Source of the DNA: Pteria penguin | Taxonomy: Eukaryota > Mollusca > Bivalvia > Pterioida > Pteriidae | Reading direction: 5' to 3' | Length of the DNA stretch: 64,000 nt | Assembly: GCA_035048485.1 (NCBI GenBank) | Contig: CM068588.1 | Span: forward strand, 26,563,118 to 26,627,117 | Shown here: in pieces, positions 13,518 to 30,989 of the stretch | How positions within the stretch are numbered: the first letter of the stretch is position 1 | Layout of the letters: each line of letters starts with the position of its first letter | Notes under the pieces: model-generated | Database searches by the model: none | Seen by the model: the letters and a program-made list of their open reading frames with translations, nothing else | What the model was told of the DNA's origin: nothing | Translations under genes and position numbers: made by a program

Positions 13518-14246
13518 CCAGCTTAACCCCGATATTCATATAGCGATGCTACGTAGTAAGGCTCTGCATAGGAGTTTGCAAAACTATCCCCACGTGACGT
13601 AATTTTGTTTTCACTCAATTTAAAGAATATCGAGACCATGACGGAACTTTGAAGTATGATAAAATGCAATTTACAACATATCATTTGCAATAAAGAACAA
13701 TATTCATGTATCCTCCATATTAGGAAATCATGTATCCACTATATGTAAAGTAGGTTACACTTTGTCGTTGCTTAAGTGATTTCGCACATAACTTCCGTCA
13801 TTAACAATCCGCAAATATTCTTATGTCGTCACATTCCTTTCGTCATTATATAAGAAAATGTGTTCATGGAGCACGTAGCCCTTCATAAGAAATGACCTTC
13901 ACCTCAAACACAATCGATAGCTGTATAATCATTTGTCGTCAATACTTTTCTGAATTCATCATGACCTTCAAGGTCAGCTCAAATAAGAAGCAGTGAAAAT
14001 GTTAAAACATCCAAGCTAAGAATATTTTATAACCAATTAATAAAACCCCCCTTCCCAAAGCAATATAAATATATAGCTTCAATGCTGCGGCTTACCACGA
14101 ACCCTTCCCCTTACCCTTTTTCTTTCGGAGAACCACTCGGAACCAGAACGGTGCAACACATTTCTTTTACAAGTGACCTTGGTATTAATCTTTATGTATG
14201 ATAAACAGTTATACAAATGACCTTGATACAGATTACCAGGGAAACA
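13518..14246. other. No supported gene
   Basis: Unique non-coding sequence with no recognised exon or RNA gene. Confidence 0.5.
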
Positions 14247-14358
14247 ACACAAGATACAGAATGTTACATTTTTGTTGTACGATAAATACTGAGGTAACCG
14301 TAGTACACAAGATACAGAGTGTTACATTTTTGTTGTACGATAAATACTGAGGTAACCG
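14247..14358. repeat. 58-bp tandem duplication
   Basis: Two adjacent copies of a 58-bp unit that starts ACACAAGATACAGA and includes GTACGATAAATACTGAGG, with a single visible substitution. The low divergence implies a recent duplication. Confidence 0.95.
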
Positions 14359-15233
14359 TTACTGTGTTACTAGCATTCACAAACCGTACCCGCTGGACAT
14401 TCAATTGATCTCTGAAGATAAGAAATGAGAGTCGATGTCCGCAAGAGAAAGCATCTACTATGTAACATACATCACCTGCTATGATTTAACAAAATATATA
14501 CAGCTGACACAAAAATATGTCAAAACAGTACACACACACACCTACACACACGGTCACACATATCTACAAATCGCCCCCCCCCCTCCTCTTCCCACCCCTG
14601 GCAAACATACACACACATTACCATACAATACAATACAATACACTTTATTGCCAAATATTGGACCCGGAAGGACATACATGACATACAGACTATAAACATA
14701 AGAAGCAAGTTAATACAGTTACAATGATGATCATATATAGAAAATATGAACATAGGTGAATTTTATGTATATAAAATTGAATCCGCTACAATAGCAATGA
14801 CTTACTATTACTAAAATATATAATATTATATGTAAGTATCCAATATTTGTTTGTAATCAGTCAGCAACAGAGGGCACCAAGGGACGGTGCTCAGGGAACT
14901 TCAGTCCACAGCATTTTCAATAATTACTCAAATTCAGTGTTGTGACTGTAAACATTCTATACTTTTTTCATAATTCCGTTAGAGATACTTCCCCCTTGTG
15001 CCCAATGTTGATGACCAATCTATGCTGTACCTAAGACCATCATGACTTCGTTCTGCGAAAAAGAATTGTTCACTTGATATAATCACATATATGCCTAACG
15101 TGCATGTTACAAAGTATACATGTTTGTTTTATTGGGGCGGGGGGATATATGAGCGTCTGAAATTGAGAGACCCCCCACCACTGAAACAATTATTGAGTAT
15201 CGAAGGGAGGTCAGTGTATACATATACATATAC

Positions 15234-15246
<13 letters not shown>
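14359..15246. other. No supported gene; CA-rich and C-rich runs
   Basis: Contains CA-rich sequence near 14531-14560, a C-rich run near 14573-14583, and ACAATACAATACAATACA near 14624. No coding exon recognised. Confidence 0.5.

Positions 15247-15312
<66 letters not shown>
15247..15312. repeat. (TA)n microsatellite
   Basis: A perfect TA run of about 66 bp, preceded by a (TACATA)-type stretch from about 15215. Confidence 0.97.
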
Positions 15313-15313
<1 letters not shown>

Positions 15314-18300
15314 GGACTCTTTTCTACAATTAACATTGCACTACAGAAAATGAATGTATGAAGAGTTACATTGTAAGGTGTTGTTACTCAAATGTCTTTA
15401 ATCCCTTCACATTTCAAATTAAATTTTGCATCAAGATGACCTTACTGCAAATTAATAAAATGTGCAGCATGTTCAAATATAGTCAATTTTAGTATCAATG
15501 TCACTTTGGCATGCATCGACATTCCTCACGTTGTTGTCCATTCATGTTAAATCACTGCGCCAACGCGTCATAGTTGAGGGTCAAGTATCCTAATTTTCGT
15601 AAAATACGAAATAGCGTAGAAAATACAAGTGAGAGCGGAAACCTCTTTATCACTCGGAAAAGCCCAAGAGGAGGGGGAGACGTATGACGTAAATTTCCCT
15701 CTATTCACACGCTCAGCAGTTCGTAGTAAAATAGTAACGAGAGGCGCTCTATAAATATCACATAGGCGCTTGCATTTTTCAGTGTGACTGAACGAATTCA
15801 TTCAACATGCTAGTACCCCAAGCCGGTGATACATCAGACTTACTATGAAGACAGTTTATTTAATGTGATCGTACGAAGCAAGAAAATAACATTGCCGTTA
15901 CACATTCAATCATCTGGATTGCATCTCGCTTTCACTTACATCGCTGTGTAAATTGATTTTATATTACCGTTTAAAATAATCAAGGGACTTCATTGCAATA
16001 TTTTACAGGTAAGTTTTTATTTTCGTATATTCTACCTTTAATGTATTATCAAAATAATTCAGTACACATATACATTCCGAGTATGTAGCTAATGACCGCT
16101 TCAGGTAGAAGCGCAATATGTGGTCGATTCTCCCCTTCACAGGACAAGGTAGGATGTGTTCCCTCTCATCTTGTAAGGGATGGCGACACAATAACGAAGG
16201 ACAATGTTAAGGGGGACGTTTATTATTAATTATCATATTAAAGCGGAGAGGGAGACTACTTTATCAGTAATCAGATATCGCTATTCTTTACCGTCAACCT
16301 TCAGGGTTCTGTAGGATACACCTCGTATGCCCTTCTTATTATGTAATCACCGCACTAGAATACGATTTCACCTTAAGAAATAGTATGTTTAAATGGAGAG
16401 TCATTTCTCAAACTGCAGTGTGAGTTTCTTTGGGTACAATGGATCAGACTGTAAATTATACATAGATCGAATGTTCGTCCCCAAATCATTAATCCTCGTA
16501 TCCATATCTATTAATTTATTTCACCGATGTCTTTCTCGTCTTTTTTAAATGACTAATTATATCATTTATTAATGTATTGTCACAAATATTATTTGAAATA
16601 CTTAACTTTTTTTGTATTTGTAAAACAGTATTTCGCACTTAAACCATATTGTAATTGTGAGGTATTCTGTCATGGTGGGATAGTGTCTCCCAGACACACA
16701 GACATACACGCTCACACACAAACACACATACACTCCCCTTTTTCTAATGAATCGAAAGTACATCATACTGTATGAACCTGTCACAGAGATATCAATGTCA
16801 ACATTCAGCAAGTATTTTTCGCGGCAGAAAGGTTGACCAAGATACGTAAATGTATAACAGTGAATTAATTATATGGTTAACATAAATGCACCTTCATAAT
16901 CTAGACTTATCATTCACAGCTATCTGTGAAGGAAACGTCCTCGTAACGTGCCTTGTAAATCATAAAGGCGATCTTCTTTACCTATCTACATAGCCGTTAC
17001 ATGTCTATAATTAGAAGTGGATTTTGTGTGCCGTGGAATCGATATAAAGATATTCTTTTCACTGTCAATTAACGTAATTTCCCTCATAAAAAGGCATGTT
17101 GTCGTACAGATGTTAACAGCTAAGCGCTTCAAAGAAGTTCACCAACACAGCAGTGTAAAATTTCCCTCTCAAAAATACAAAAAAAAAAATGCTTTTCAGT
17201 TCCAGAAAAAAAAGATCAAAGGTGATTTTGAGAGAAAGCTTTTAACATAAATTTTCTTTTCTATTGAAAAATTGCACGGCGTACATGGTCTTTAATGATA
17301 ATGAAATATTAGGTCTCATTTGGTATATCTGATCTTAATTAATGGAGTTTTTTAAGTTACGATTTAACACGGTCATAACTTTAAAATTGGTTTTTCGAAT
17401 TCCTTCAAAACATTAAAACATCTGAGTTCAATCGACTTTTCCCGATGTCGTGTAGTACTCAATGAAAGAACAACGACGTCCATAATCTTACAACATGAAG
17501 CGCATACAGACTGTCATTCTGACAATTAAAGGCCAAAAACAATGACAAAAATGTTGCAATTCGATCCGTATGAAATCGGTGCTTCTTCTCACACAAAGGA
17601 GCACCTGACAAACAGATAGGGCACAATAAATCAGAGACAGGATTATAAGATCTATGGGGTATGCCATATCCAGTAATATTCCCACTCCACATAAGGGTGA
17701 ACCCTTGCCAGGGACTTAAAAAGGGATGGGGAGGTAAGACAGGATCATACGTTACTATACAGGGCATAGGAGGCATTTCAAAAGGGGGAGGGGTACAAAA
17801 CTTGAATTTTGTTGCGTTTCGTATTGTGGTAAATAAATCGTCAAAAAGTGGAGCGACCCCCACCCCCCGGCCTTTTACTAGACCGTAAGCTACCATGGAA
17901 TGTTTGCGGCAAAGTAATATACTTTTAAAGAATTTATACATGTATGTTGAATTTATATGTCCTCATGACAATATTGTCGTGAAGATACCGTCAAGGTATA
18001 CCTATTGCATGACTATATTTATGCCCCTGGTGATACAACTGCTTCAACAGTGCACTTCGGACAGGGGTTTTAACCGATGATGAAACCTGTGGTTTCATCT
18101 ACTGCTACAAGGGATTTTCATCTACTGCCACAAGGGATTCCTTATGCGATGACAAATCTTTGTTTGTTTGACTGATGTAGGTTTTGCGTCTTTTAATTCA
18201 ATATTCAGCAACCTCTTGCTACATTAACCGTGCATATACATAATACAGTCCGACCTGCATCTCGACCGCGTTATATAGGACACAATGAATATCACGGTCG

Positions 18301-19094
18301 TATCTGATGGGTTCGAACCTTGGACACTGAGCCGCACAAGTATACCATCACACTGAGCAAAGATCCAATAATCGTACGAAGACACACAGGAGTATAATTA
18401 TCTTACAGAACCATAATCCGAGTGCTCCAAGCTATTTCGCAATCTTTATACACGATATATATCATACCAATCAAAGGAATATGCTCTCCCACACAGCATA
18501 TGGATTTGTAATTTATTAATTATTTCTTCGCATGGAGGTCACTGTGAAGAGGCAAACGAAGCCAAAGAAACGAGCAAATAGTACTAGAGAACACTAAGCA
18601 TTAAAGCAGGCCTTGGTATCATCAACGGGAACCTTTCCTTATTCGTCGCAATTACGCCAAACCGGTGAACAGTACCTCGGGACCTTGAACATTGAATCGG
18701 GTATGGGTTTCAAGAGATGAGCACAGATAACTGCGCAGATTTGCTTCTTGGGCGTAATTTTGCTAAATATTGTGTTAAAAGCCCGCATAGAATTATATCT
18801 TTATATACATGAAGATAACCCCGATACCCTTCAACAATTAATTCCCTTCTTTGGGTTTGACAGTATCCAGCCATATACATGTAGACTAACATTATACACT
18901 GAGGTTCGGCTTTAAATCGAGGTGGGAGGTTTTAGTCCTTGACAGAGCGCTAAATCATGTCATCATTAGACGTGATCGGGTCATTACTCTCACTCTATCC
19001 AATTTATTACGTTATCTGTCAATCCAACTTATTCATACGGCCTCAACTGAAGGTATTGGATTACACGGGGACTAAGAGTTTACTAGAGATGGGG
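15313..19094. other. No supported gene
   Basis: Unique sequence with a CA-rich patch near 16694-16732 and a near-duplicate TTTCATCTACTGC word near 18093 and 18117. A 160-codon minus-strand frame lies at 17459-17941; it is discussed among the rejected items. Confidence 0.45.
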
Positions 19095-19556
19095 CTCGAG
19101 GTGTGATACAGTTTGCGATAGATGGTCCCCTTGGCGTGTGATACAGTCTATTAGAAATAGTCCCCTTGGCGTGTGATACAGTTTCTTAGAAATGGTCCCC
19201 TAGGCGTGTGATACAGTTTACGAGAGATGGTCACCTAGGCGTGTGATACAGTTTATTAGAAATGGACCCTAGGCGTGTGGTACAGTTTATTAGAAATGGT
19301 CCCCTTGGCGTGTGATACAGTTTATTAGAAATGGTCCCCTTGGCGTGTGATACAGTTTATTAGAAATGGTCCCCTAGGCGTGTGATACAGTTTATTAGAA
19401 ATGGTCCCCTTGGCGTGTGATACAGTTTATTAGAAATGGTTCCCTAGGCGTGTGATACAGTTTATTAGAAATGGTCCCCTTGGCATGTGATACAGTTTAC
19501 GAGAGATGGTCCTCGCGGAGTGCGAGATGGTCCCTGAGGCGTGTAATACATTTACA
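19095..19556. repeat. 35-bp minisatellite
   Basis: About 13 units of 35 bp that read GTGTGATACAGTTTATTAGA then AATGGTCCCCTTGGC. Units with CTTGGCG and CTAGGCG partly alternate, suggesting amplification as dimers of about 70 bp. Confidence 0.95.
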
Positions 19557-20690
19557 GTTCACGAGATACGGTTTACCCGAGGTGGCCCTTGGTGTGTATG
19601 ATAGGGTTTACATGAGGTGGCCCCTGGTGCGAATGATAGGATTTACCTGAGGTGGCCCCTGGTGCGTATGATGGAGCTTACATGTGGTGGCCCTGTATGT
19701 ATGATTAGGTTTACTTGAGGTGGCCCTTGGTGTGTATGATAGGGTTACCAGAGACGGCCCATAGTGCGTAAGATGGGGCTTACATGAGGTGGCCCTTGGT
19801 GCATATGATGGGGCTTGCATGAGGTGGTCCCTGGTGCGTATAATAGGGTTTATCTGAGATGAACCCTAGTGCGTATGATAGGGTTTACCTGAGGTGGCCC
19901 TGGTGCATATGATGGGGCTTACATGAGGTGGTCCATGGTGCGTATGATATGGTCCACATGAGGCAGCCCCTAGTGCGTATGATAGGGTTTACCTGAGATG
20001 GCCCCTGGTGCGTATGATGGGGCTTACATGAGGCGGTCCATGATGTGTATGATTGGTTTACCTGAGGTGGCCCCTAATGCGTATGATATGGTCGACATTA
20101 GGTGGCCCCTAGTGCGTATGATATGATCGACATGAGGTGGCCCCTAGTGCGTATGATGGGTTTACCTGAGGTGTCCCCTAGTGCGTATAATATGGTCCAC
20201 ATGAGGTGGCCCGTAGTGTGTATGATGAGTTTACCTGAGGTGGGCCCTGGTGCGTATGGTATGGTCCACATGAGGTGGCTCCTAGTGCGTATGATGGGTT
20301 TACCTGAGGTGTCCCCTAGTGCGTATGATATGGTCCACATGAGGTGGCCCCTAGTGCGTATGATATGGTCCACATGAGGTGGCCCCTAGTGAGTACGATG
20401 GATTTACCTGAGGTGGGCCCTGGTGCGTATGATATGGTCCACATGAGGTGGTCCCTAGTGCGTATGATGGGTTTACCTGAGATGGGCCCTGGTACGTATG
20501 ATATGGTCCACATGAGGTGTCCCCCAGTGCGTATGATATGGTCCACATGAGGTGGCCCCTAGTGCGTATGATGGGTTTACCTGAGGTGGCCCCTGGTGCG
20601 TATGATATGGTCCACATGAGGTGGCCCCTAGTGTGTATGACGGGTTTACCTGAGGTGACCCCATGTGCGTATTATTAGGTTTACGTATGA
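19557..20690. repeat. 34/35-bp dimeric minisatellite
   Basis: About 33 units. In the right half two unit types alternate: one contains GTATGATATGGTCCACATGA, the other GTATGATGGGTTTACCTGAG, both followed by GGTGGCCCCTAGTGC. The array abuts the 35-bp array but has a different consensus. Confidence 0.95.
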
Positions 20691-21359
20691 CTACCTACTG
20701 ATTCACTGACCGATTGGTACGTACTTACTTGAGAACAATGTATTAGTACGGGCCAAAAAGAGTGGATTGATGCCAAGACCACAAGTCACATAAATTGTAC
20801 GCTTTGGTCTTTAAGACACACAACTTCACAAAAGGCAGGAACATTAGATCCTTGATCGTGAAGTAGGGTACCTTGTCCAGGGAAATATAACAAAAGAATT
20901 GGCATATGTATATCAACTGAAGTTCAAAATTCCAGTGCTCACCTCTCCCTAAATGGATGTAATCTTTTCAAAACTCCAGACTTATGTCATTTCGGACTTC
21001 GGTCATTGGTCTATACCCTAGCATAGCATCACATACAGTTTTATTATAAGGATTATAAACATGATGATTATTGAGATAGTGTGGAAATCATGACAAGCAA
21101 CTGTATGCGGACGGTAAGTAATGGAAACGCTTATAGTATTACTGGGTATACAAAATCATGAAAGGCAGTCTGTACTAGCTACAAAAGGTGGCCCTATTCT
21201 GATTTGATGATGCCATCAAAATTGAGACAGCTAAGTCTGCACATAATATATGTGTAGAGGCAGTCCGTCTGTACACTCATCGATATCATTGCAAGCCACG
21301 ATTTATACCGAGTACATTCTGCCCTTTGGGGGAGGGAGAGACGAACGTACTCAGTGACC
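20691..21359. other. No supported gene
   Basis: Unique sequence between two minisatellite blocks. Nothing recognised. Confidence 0.5.
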
Positions 21360-21910
21360 GTGGCGATGTATACTTGCAGTACATATGCATTTCAGGTATA
21401 CAGGTAGTCCATATGTATACAGACAATCCGTATATGCAATATGTATACAAAATGTCATATATAAAATATGTATACAAGCAATCCATATGTGCAATATGTA
21501 TACAGGCACTCCATATGTACAATATGCATACAGACAGTCCATATACATATACAGTATGTATGCAGTCATATGTACAATATGTATACAGTCATATATACAA
21601 TACGTATACAAACAGTCCATATGTACAATGTGTATACAGGCACTCAATATGTATACAGTCATAACAAAACTTGTATAGACAGTACGTCCGTTCAACATGA
21701 ATATATACAGGCAGTCTGTACGTACGCAATGTATATAAACATTCTTTACTTCAAAATGCATATAGGCAGTCTATACGTACAAAGTGAAAACATGTTGTGC
21801 TTATGTAAGATGTATACAGGTTGTCTGTATCTACAAAATGTATACACGCAGTCCGTAGGTACCTGTAAATGTATGTATACAGGGACAACTGTATGCATGT
21901 GCATGTATAA
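21360..21910. repeat. About 30-bp minisatellite, TATGTATACAG core
   Basis: Degenerate units of 28-32 bp around the core ATATGTATACAGGCAGTCCA. The core GTATAC is palindromic. Divergence increases to the right, where only GTATACAGG-like cores remain. Confidence 0.9.
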
Positions 21911-22238
21911 TTATATGCTTGCAGGCAAACCGTAAATACTATTTAATCCATGTAGCGAAGAAGGTAGAGCAAACTTTCCTCGTACCACTCTGCTATAAGG
22001 AACTTTCTGACAATCTTTGGATTTCGGTTTTTATGTCTGGTGGTAAACGCTGTTTATTTTCGTTCTCATAACAATAGCTCTTGTCAAAATTTGCAACCGA
22101 AGCTTGATAAATAACGCCATGTGTACAGGTGCGGAGTAACAGGCGCCCTGAAAAAATGTCCGTATAATCCGCAGAGTATCATCCTGTACTCGTTAATCCG
22201 AATTCTTATAAATAATTCTTTTTTTTATATCTTGACAG

Positions 22239-22367
22239 ACTGGCTTCATGAGCCAACTATTAAAGACGATAGAGCCAACAGTTACGATGGTTCACCCAGA
22301 GAGCACTTCAAGCGTGAGATTACGCTTTGTGTTAAATTCCAGTGATGATCTAGTTACAATCTTCTAA
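22239..22367 (+). other. Exon-like open segment, unidentified
   Basis: An acceptor-like TATCTTGACAG is followed by 42 codons and a TAA. The segment is richer in GC than its flanks, and the predicted residues include SSVRLRFVLNSSDDLVTIF at the end. No partner exon was found and I do not recognise the peptide. It may be chance. Confidence 0.2.
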
Positions 22368-23818
22368 AATGTTAATACATCTAGCGAAGCTAGGTGAAAT
22401 CAAAGTGCTCCAAAAATATACATCAAATATTCTTTTTTCCCACTGAAATACTGATGTATGAAATAAAAGTACATAGCAATGGTAAGAAAACTGAGCGGGC
22501 ACATGACCTGATGGCAAATTTCTTGGCACTTCCTGAAGAATGCAGTGCTAAGAAAACCCCATAACGTCCGAAACGATTTGAAGAATGTTTGGATTGTTTC
22601 CTTGTCTTATGGCATATAGGTACATATACCGCTATATTTTGTTTCATAGCCGATCTTAAGATATAAGTAGTGACGTCATATGCATGAAATTGCAGATTTC
22701 AATTGTGGTTTCAATTCATTCTCTGCTATTCTTTGTTTACTCGTACTATATAAGGGAAAATATACAAGTTATGTAATGCATTGAAACAATACACAAGTAT
22801 TCATTAAGGAAATTTTAGAATTAAGTTGCATTAAATGTCAATGACTCGTCGACTGGAAAAAGTCGAGTCATAGCAAAACAATGTGAAATCGAGCTATGCC
22901 TGTTTGAAGTTTGTTTTGTGATGCTTTTGTATATAAACAATATAAACAAAAGTTAAATCTGTATTGTTGAACCAACATTCTACAGAGAAATATATAAAAG
23001 ATAAGTCTTTCTATTTTCTCATGTTGACTTTGTTTATGCCAAATATATGTTCAGATTTATCTCTACACTAATGATTGTCACTTTTTGTATAACCTTGTAA
23101 AAATTACATGTAATAGAAGCCCGGATTAGAATTCAAAATAACAATTTTCGTGTTCCTATATTTGCATGAACTTCACTTTCTACAAGAATTATGTACACAA
23201 ACATACCAACTGTTGATTATAAAAATGTCTTTTGATCTTAATTAATAGACATATGGAATAACCTTGTAGGAGTACAAAGCAGAATTCCTATACCCCTGTA
23301 CATGAACCTTAGCGCTTCATAAAAAGTACAACAAATACGACCACAATAAAAAACAGATGAAATCTCCAATAAACGAACACAAGTCTGGGTTTAATGTAAA
23401 AAAAATGCGGCAAATGAAGGTTGAAATGACAGAAAATCTGGTGTAATCTGTTATAATGTTCGCGAAATGAACCTCGGATCAAGGACGCAGCGAGAAGAGA
23501 TTAAAGTGAGATAACTCTTATATACAAACTAGTAAAGACCCCGATCATCGTATACTTGGCCAGGTAGAAAATAGAGTTATATAACTGACGAAAATCAATT
23601 TTAAAGTGACATTTCTCTGCGTATAGCGAGATATTTAAATAATTGACAGGAGTTACAGGAACCTTACAATTATACGACAAAGCAAAGTGACAAGACACCA
23701 GCTGTTTGTAGCGATTGTTCCAGAGGCTTTTTGGACTTCGGCATACATAGTATTATGTGTATTATTATTACTACTATAAAGGTAGTTTTACAGTATTTTT
23801 AAATTTTTCGTTTCAGAA
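22368..23818. other. No supported gene; upstream flank of TIMP copy A
   Basis: AT-rich sequence. The stretch just before 23819 ends in TTTTTCGTTTCAG followed by AAATG, a good splice acceptor, so TIMP copy A probably has a non-coding first exon somewhere here. I could not place it. Confidence 0.4.
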
Positions 23819-27773
<3,955 letters not shown>

Positions 27774-27809
27774 GTCGACTGGTCGAAGAATACCTCTAAC
27801 AAATGGCAC

Positions 27810-27908
27810 AATAAAACATTCTTACTGCATACTTTATATCCATCGAGAGGGAATATCAAACACTGAACAGAGCCACAATCATACCACTTAAACATAACTT
27901 TGAATAAA
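27810..27908 (+). promoter_or_regulatory. Candidate polyadenylation signals of TIMP copy A
   Basis: Two AATAAA hexamers, at 27810-27815 and 27903-27908, lie 37 and 130 bp after the stop codon at 27771-27773. Either could direct 3' end formation. Confidence 0.55.
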
Positions 27909-29398
27909 GTATAGTGTAAACACAAGAATCACGTGGCTTCTTTACACGGAAATATTTTTGAGTGTCGTAAAGGCTTCTCGTTTCCCGCGTAATCATTATA
28001 CTAAATCTAGTGACCGTCTCGTGAAGCAGCACTACGAGGGTTCATCAGTACGCAGTACTGACTACCTACCAATCTCAGGACTCGGCTGCGATCCTGGACA
28101 AATAGTGGACTTTCAAGTATCAAAAATTAAAGAAATTCTCATGGGATTATTTCTAAATACTATATGCAAACACTGAATGGTTATTATGCATGATTCCAAG
28201 GGTAGGGCCCGGGAGTCTGGACCCACCCTGAGATTCAGCAAAAATTAGTTTCTCCGAAATTTTTGTTGTAAAGAGGTAAATTACATACATAATTTACATT
28301 CAACCTCATGGTTGGACCCCTCTCTCGGAATTTTTGAATGAGATGAAAACCTTCTCATCAAAATTTCTGGATCAGCCTTTGTATATTATCCAGTGACAGT
28401 GTCAAGGTTGTGAAATGGATAATAATATAAAACTTCCAGAACTTCCGTCTTTGTTTTATCTCATTTTTATATAACTTGTGTACATACATGTAATCATACT
28501 TATTGCATTTGTTTTGTATTAAAGTCGTCATGCGTTTTACATCATTGTAATATTCAAGTACTGTGTATATATTAACTTTTTTTGTTTTTGTATAAATGAT
28601 GTTTATAAATGTTTAGAACAGACTTGTGACTTGTGATTATTAATTATATGCATGCAGATGGGCGCAGTTCATAAGTAACAAAGTATTTTTGAAGCGAACA
28701 AAATGTTAACTTGATGTTAACTAACCTAGTACACATTAAGCGCACTTTGCGACCTGTGACCACTTACGACATATGTTGATGAATGCATACATGGGATTTA
28801 CGTGCATATAACTGTAAACTGGTGAGAAAAGATATAAGTAAATCGTTATATAGAATTCATATAACACCTCATCTTCCACACTTTTTTTTTTACAGAAATC
28901 AACTTGTTATAATAACTTTACTAGTGTCTATAAACACAATAACGAAGTCGTAAAAACAGAAATATATATAATTGTATATAAAGCGTTGGAAGTTAATGTA
29001 AATAAAAGAAGGTACCCGTACATGTACTTGAGAATATACAGGAGATTTTTTTTCAGTTAATTTATAAAAGGGTTTTTTTTCTCAGACGGGTGTGTGTGTG
29101 TGTTTCTGACAGTAGTGCACAGACATTTGTGGCAATGCGGACATGCATGGACCTCTGCAAACCAGAAATAAAATCAGGTGCCCAAGAGGGTCTTCTCTTG
29201 ACTAATGTGTTCGCCAATGCTGCAGACAACATGAAAAAAGTGAAAGAACTACACTCATATCTAAAAGTGGGGTAGCATTGTACGAAAAGATAGACTACTT
29301 TAAAAAGATAAGATATATTCAGTTTAAATGACTGAGAGCTTGACTTCGCTTCGTACCAATAAACCTTCATCAAGGTCCGCAATACGCGCCATTATAAA
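27909..29398. other. No supported gene
   Basis: The stretch 28195-28385 (GGTAGGGCCCGGGAGTCTGG to TTCTGGATCAGCCTTTG) resembles a decayed short DNA transposon related in style to the GGCGGAT family, but no terminal repeats are intact. The rest is AT-rich unique sequence. Confidence 0.4.
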
Positions 29399-29672
29399 GC
29401 CGGCGTGGCCTAGTGGTATCGCGCTTGACTCCTGATCGGGAGGCCGGGGTTCGAGTCCCGCTCTGTTCATGCCGGTGTTCTGTCTTTCGGATGAGACAAT
29501 TAAAACTGAGGCCATGTGTCGTGGTATGCATGGCACGTTAAAGATCCCTCACTGCTTCGGGTGGGTCCGTTGCAAAGGTCAAAATTTGTATGCCCAGCAT
29601 CAGGCAGACGCCGTCACCATATACGTGAAATTCGTGGTGTGACGTTAAACAAAAATCAAACAATCAATCAAA
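29399..29672 (+). mobile_element. tRNA-derived SINE with 14-bp target-site duplication
   Basis: GCCGGCGTGGCCTAGTGG and GGGGTTCGAGTCCC form the A and B boxes, followed by the family body and a GTGACGTTAAAC...ATCAATCA tail. The perfect 14-bp repeat CGCGCCATTATAAA flanks it at 29385-29398 and 29679-29692. Confidence 0.95.
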
Positions 29673-29692
29673 AAACCCCGCGCCATTATAAA

Positions 29693-30352
29693 CCTTATGT
29701 TCAAGTATACACAAAAATGTTCCTATTCCCAAGAAAAGTCTTATTTTAGTTATTCAGAGACAACACCTGTATGAATAGTTCGATTAGCATTCACCCTATT
29801 CATTCGATTAAGTTAACTTTCACTTTCTTCATTCGATTAGCTTTCACTTTGTTCATTCACACTGTTCATTCAAATGGCATTCACCATCACCCTGTCTAAT
29901 CAATACGCATTCACCATTATCTTTATTCACCCTTCTCATTAGATCTATTCTTGTTCATTTTGTTCACAAGACGACATCTTTAGACACGCACCGTTTCAAG
30001 GGTAAAGTCGTCGGTAACAGTAGATGACCGTGAAATGACACGCAATCCCATGGTTCCAGACAGATTTCTTACATAATATGATCACTCCTTAGTGTTGATA
30101 AATGTTGAAAGATCACAAAGACGTGGGTAAATGTATTAACACCGTCTTTACACCGTGATAACTCCCCAAGAAAACGGATTATAATAATGTTTCATCGATT
30201 ATTAACTTCACGATTGCTGAGCCATAGGGTTAGGTTACATTAGGTAAAATGTGTAATGATCCAGTTAGTTTATAATTGCGAAGAACGACATTTTTGGTGG
30301 TTCAAAATTACCTGTGTCCTACCAGCTTTGTGTTACAATAATCGGAAAACGT
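29693..30352. other. No supported gene; short ATTCA/TTCATT-rich patch
   Basis: 29770-29960 is rich in repeated TTCATTC and CATTCACC words at irregular spacing. No exon recognised. Confidence 0.45.
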
Positions 30353-30530
30353 GTTATTTAACAAGACGTTACATAATCCTCAAGAGCGTGTAAGAAAACA
30401 CAAGACAAGGGTATACATATACAGCAATACGTGCATAACACTGTTATTTAACAAGACGTTACATAATCCTCAAGAGCGTATAAGAAAACACAAGACAAGG
30501 GTATACACATACAGCAATACGTGCATAACA
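30353..30530. repeat. 90-bp tandem duplication
   Basis: Two adjacent 90-bp copies beginning GTTATTTAACAAGACG, differing at two visible positions. The period is a multiple of three, which keeps a 99-codon frame open across both. No domain is recognisable. Confidence 0.95.
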
Positions 30531-30989
30531 GCAGTAAAGAAACGCTGGATGTGCAGAGATTCAGCAGAAATGCGCATGCCTTTCCATGGTTTGTTGTGTT
30601 ATATAAAGTTTAATAACGACCTCTCAACAAACTTTCTTCACCTGCACTAGGATAATAAACACGTTCTTTCAGAGGTACGTCATTGCTCACGATATGTTAT
30701 ATTATCTTTCAACATTGCTATCAGTCACTGCTTGGTAACTTAGACGTTTACCTTGGTTAGATATATATGGGTGGAGGTATCTTAAAATAACATTACATGC
30801 AGAACCGAGTACCCATGACCATAATCTGAACCAACGTACGATTTTCGTAATTCGTTTATTTCCAAGAAGTAGCGCTAAATAATTAAAATTAGGCGAGCAT
30901 AACATATGACGAAAACAACTTCTCCCAAAATACATGATACCATGAGTTCCCATCTTAAAAAAGAGGTCCAAGTGGACCTTAAACGCTCT

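Noticed and set aside
17459..17941. 160-codon minus-strand frame
   Set aside because: It is long for chance in AT-rich DNA, but it has no recognisable domain, no splice context, and the opposite strand is also open over a C/G-rich patch. It more likely belongs to an unclassified dispersed repeat.
19557..20690. CRISPR-like regular repeats
   Set aside because: Units are contiguous and variable, with no unique spacers and no cas genes, in animal DNA. It is a minisatellite.
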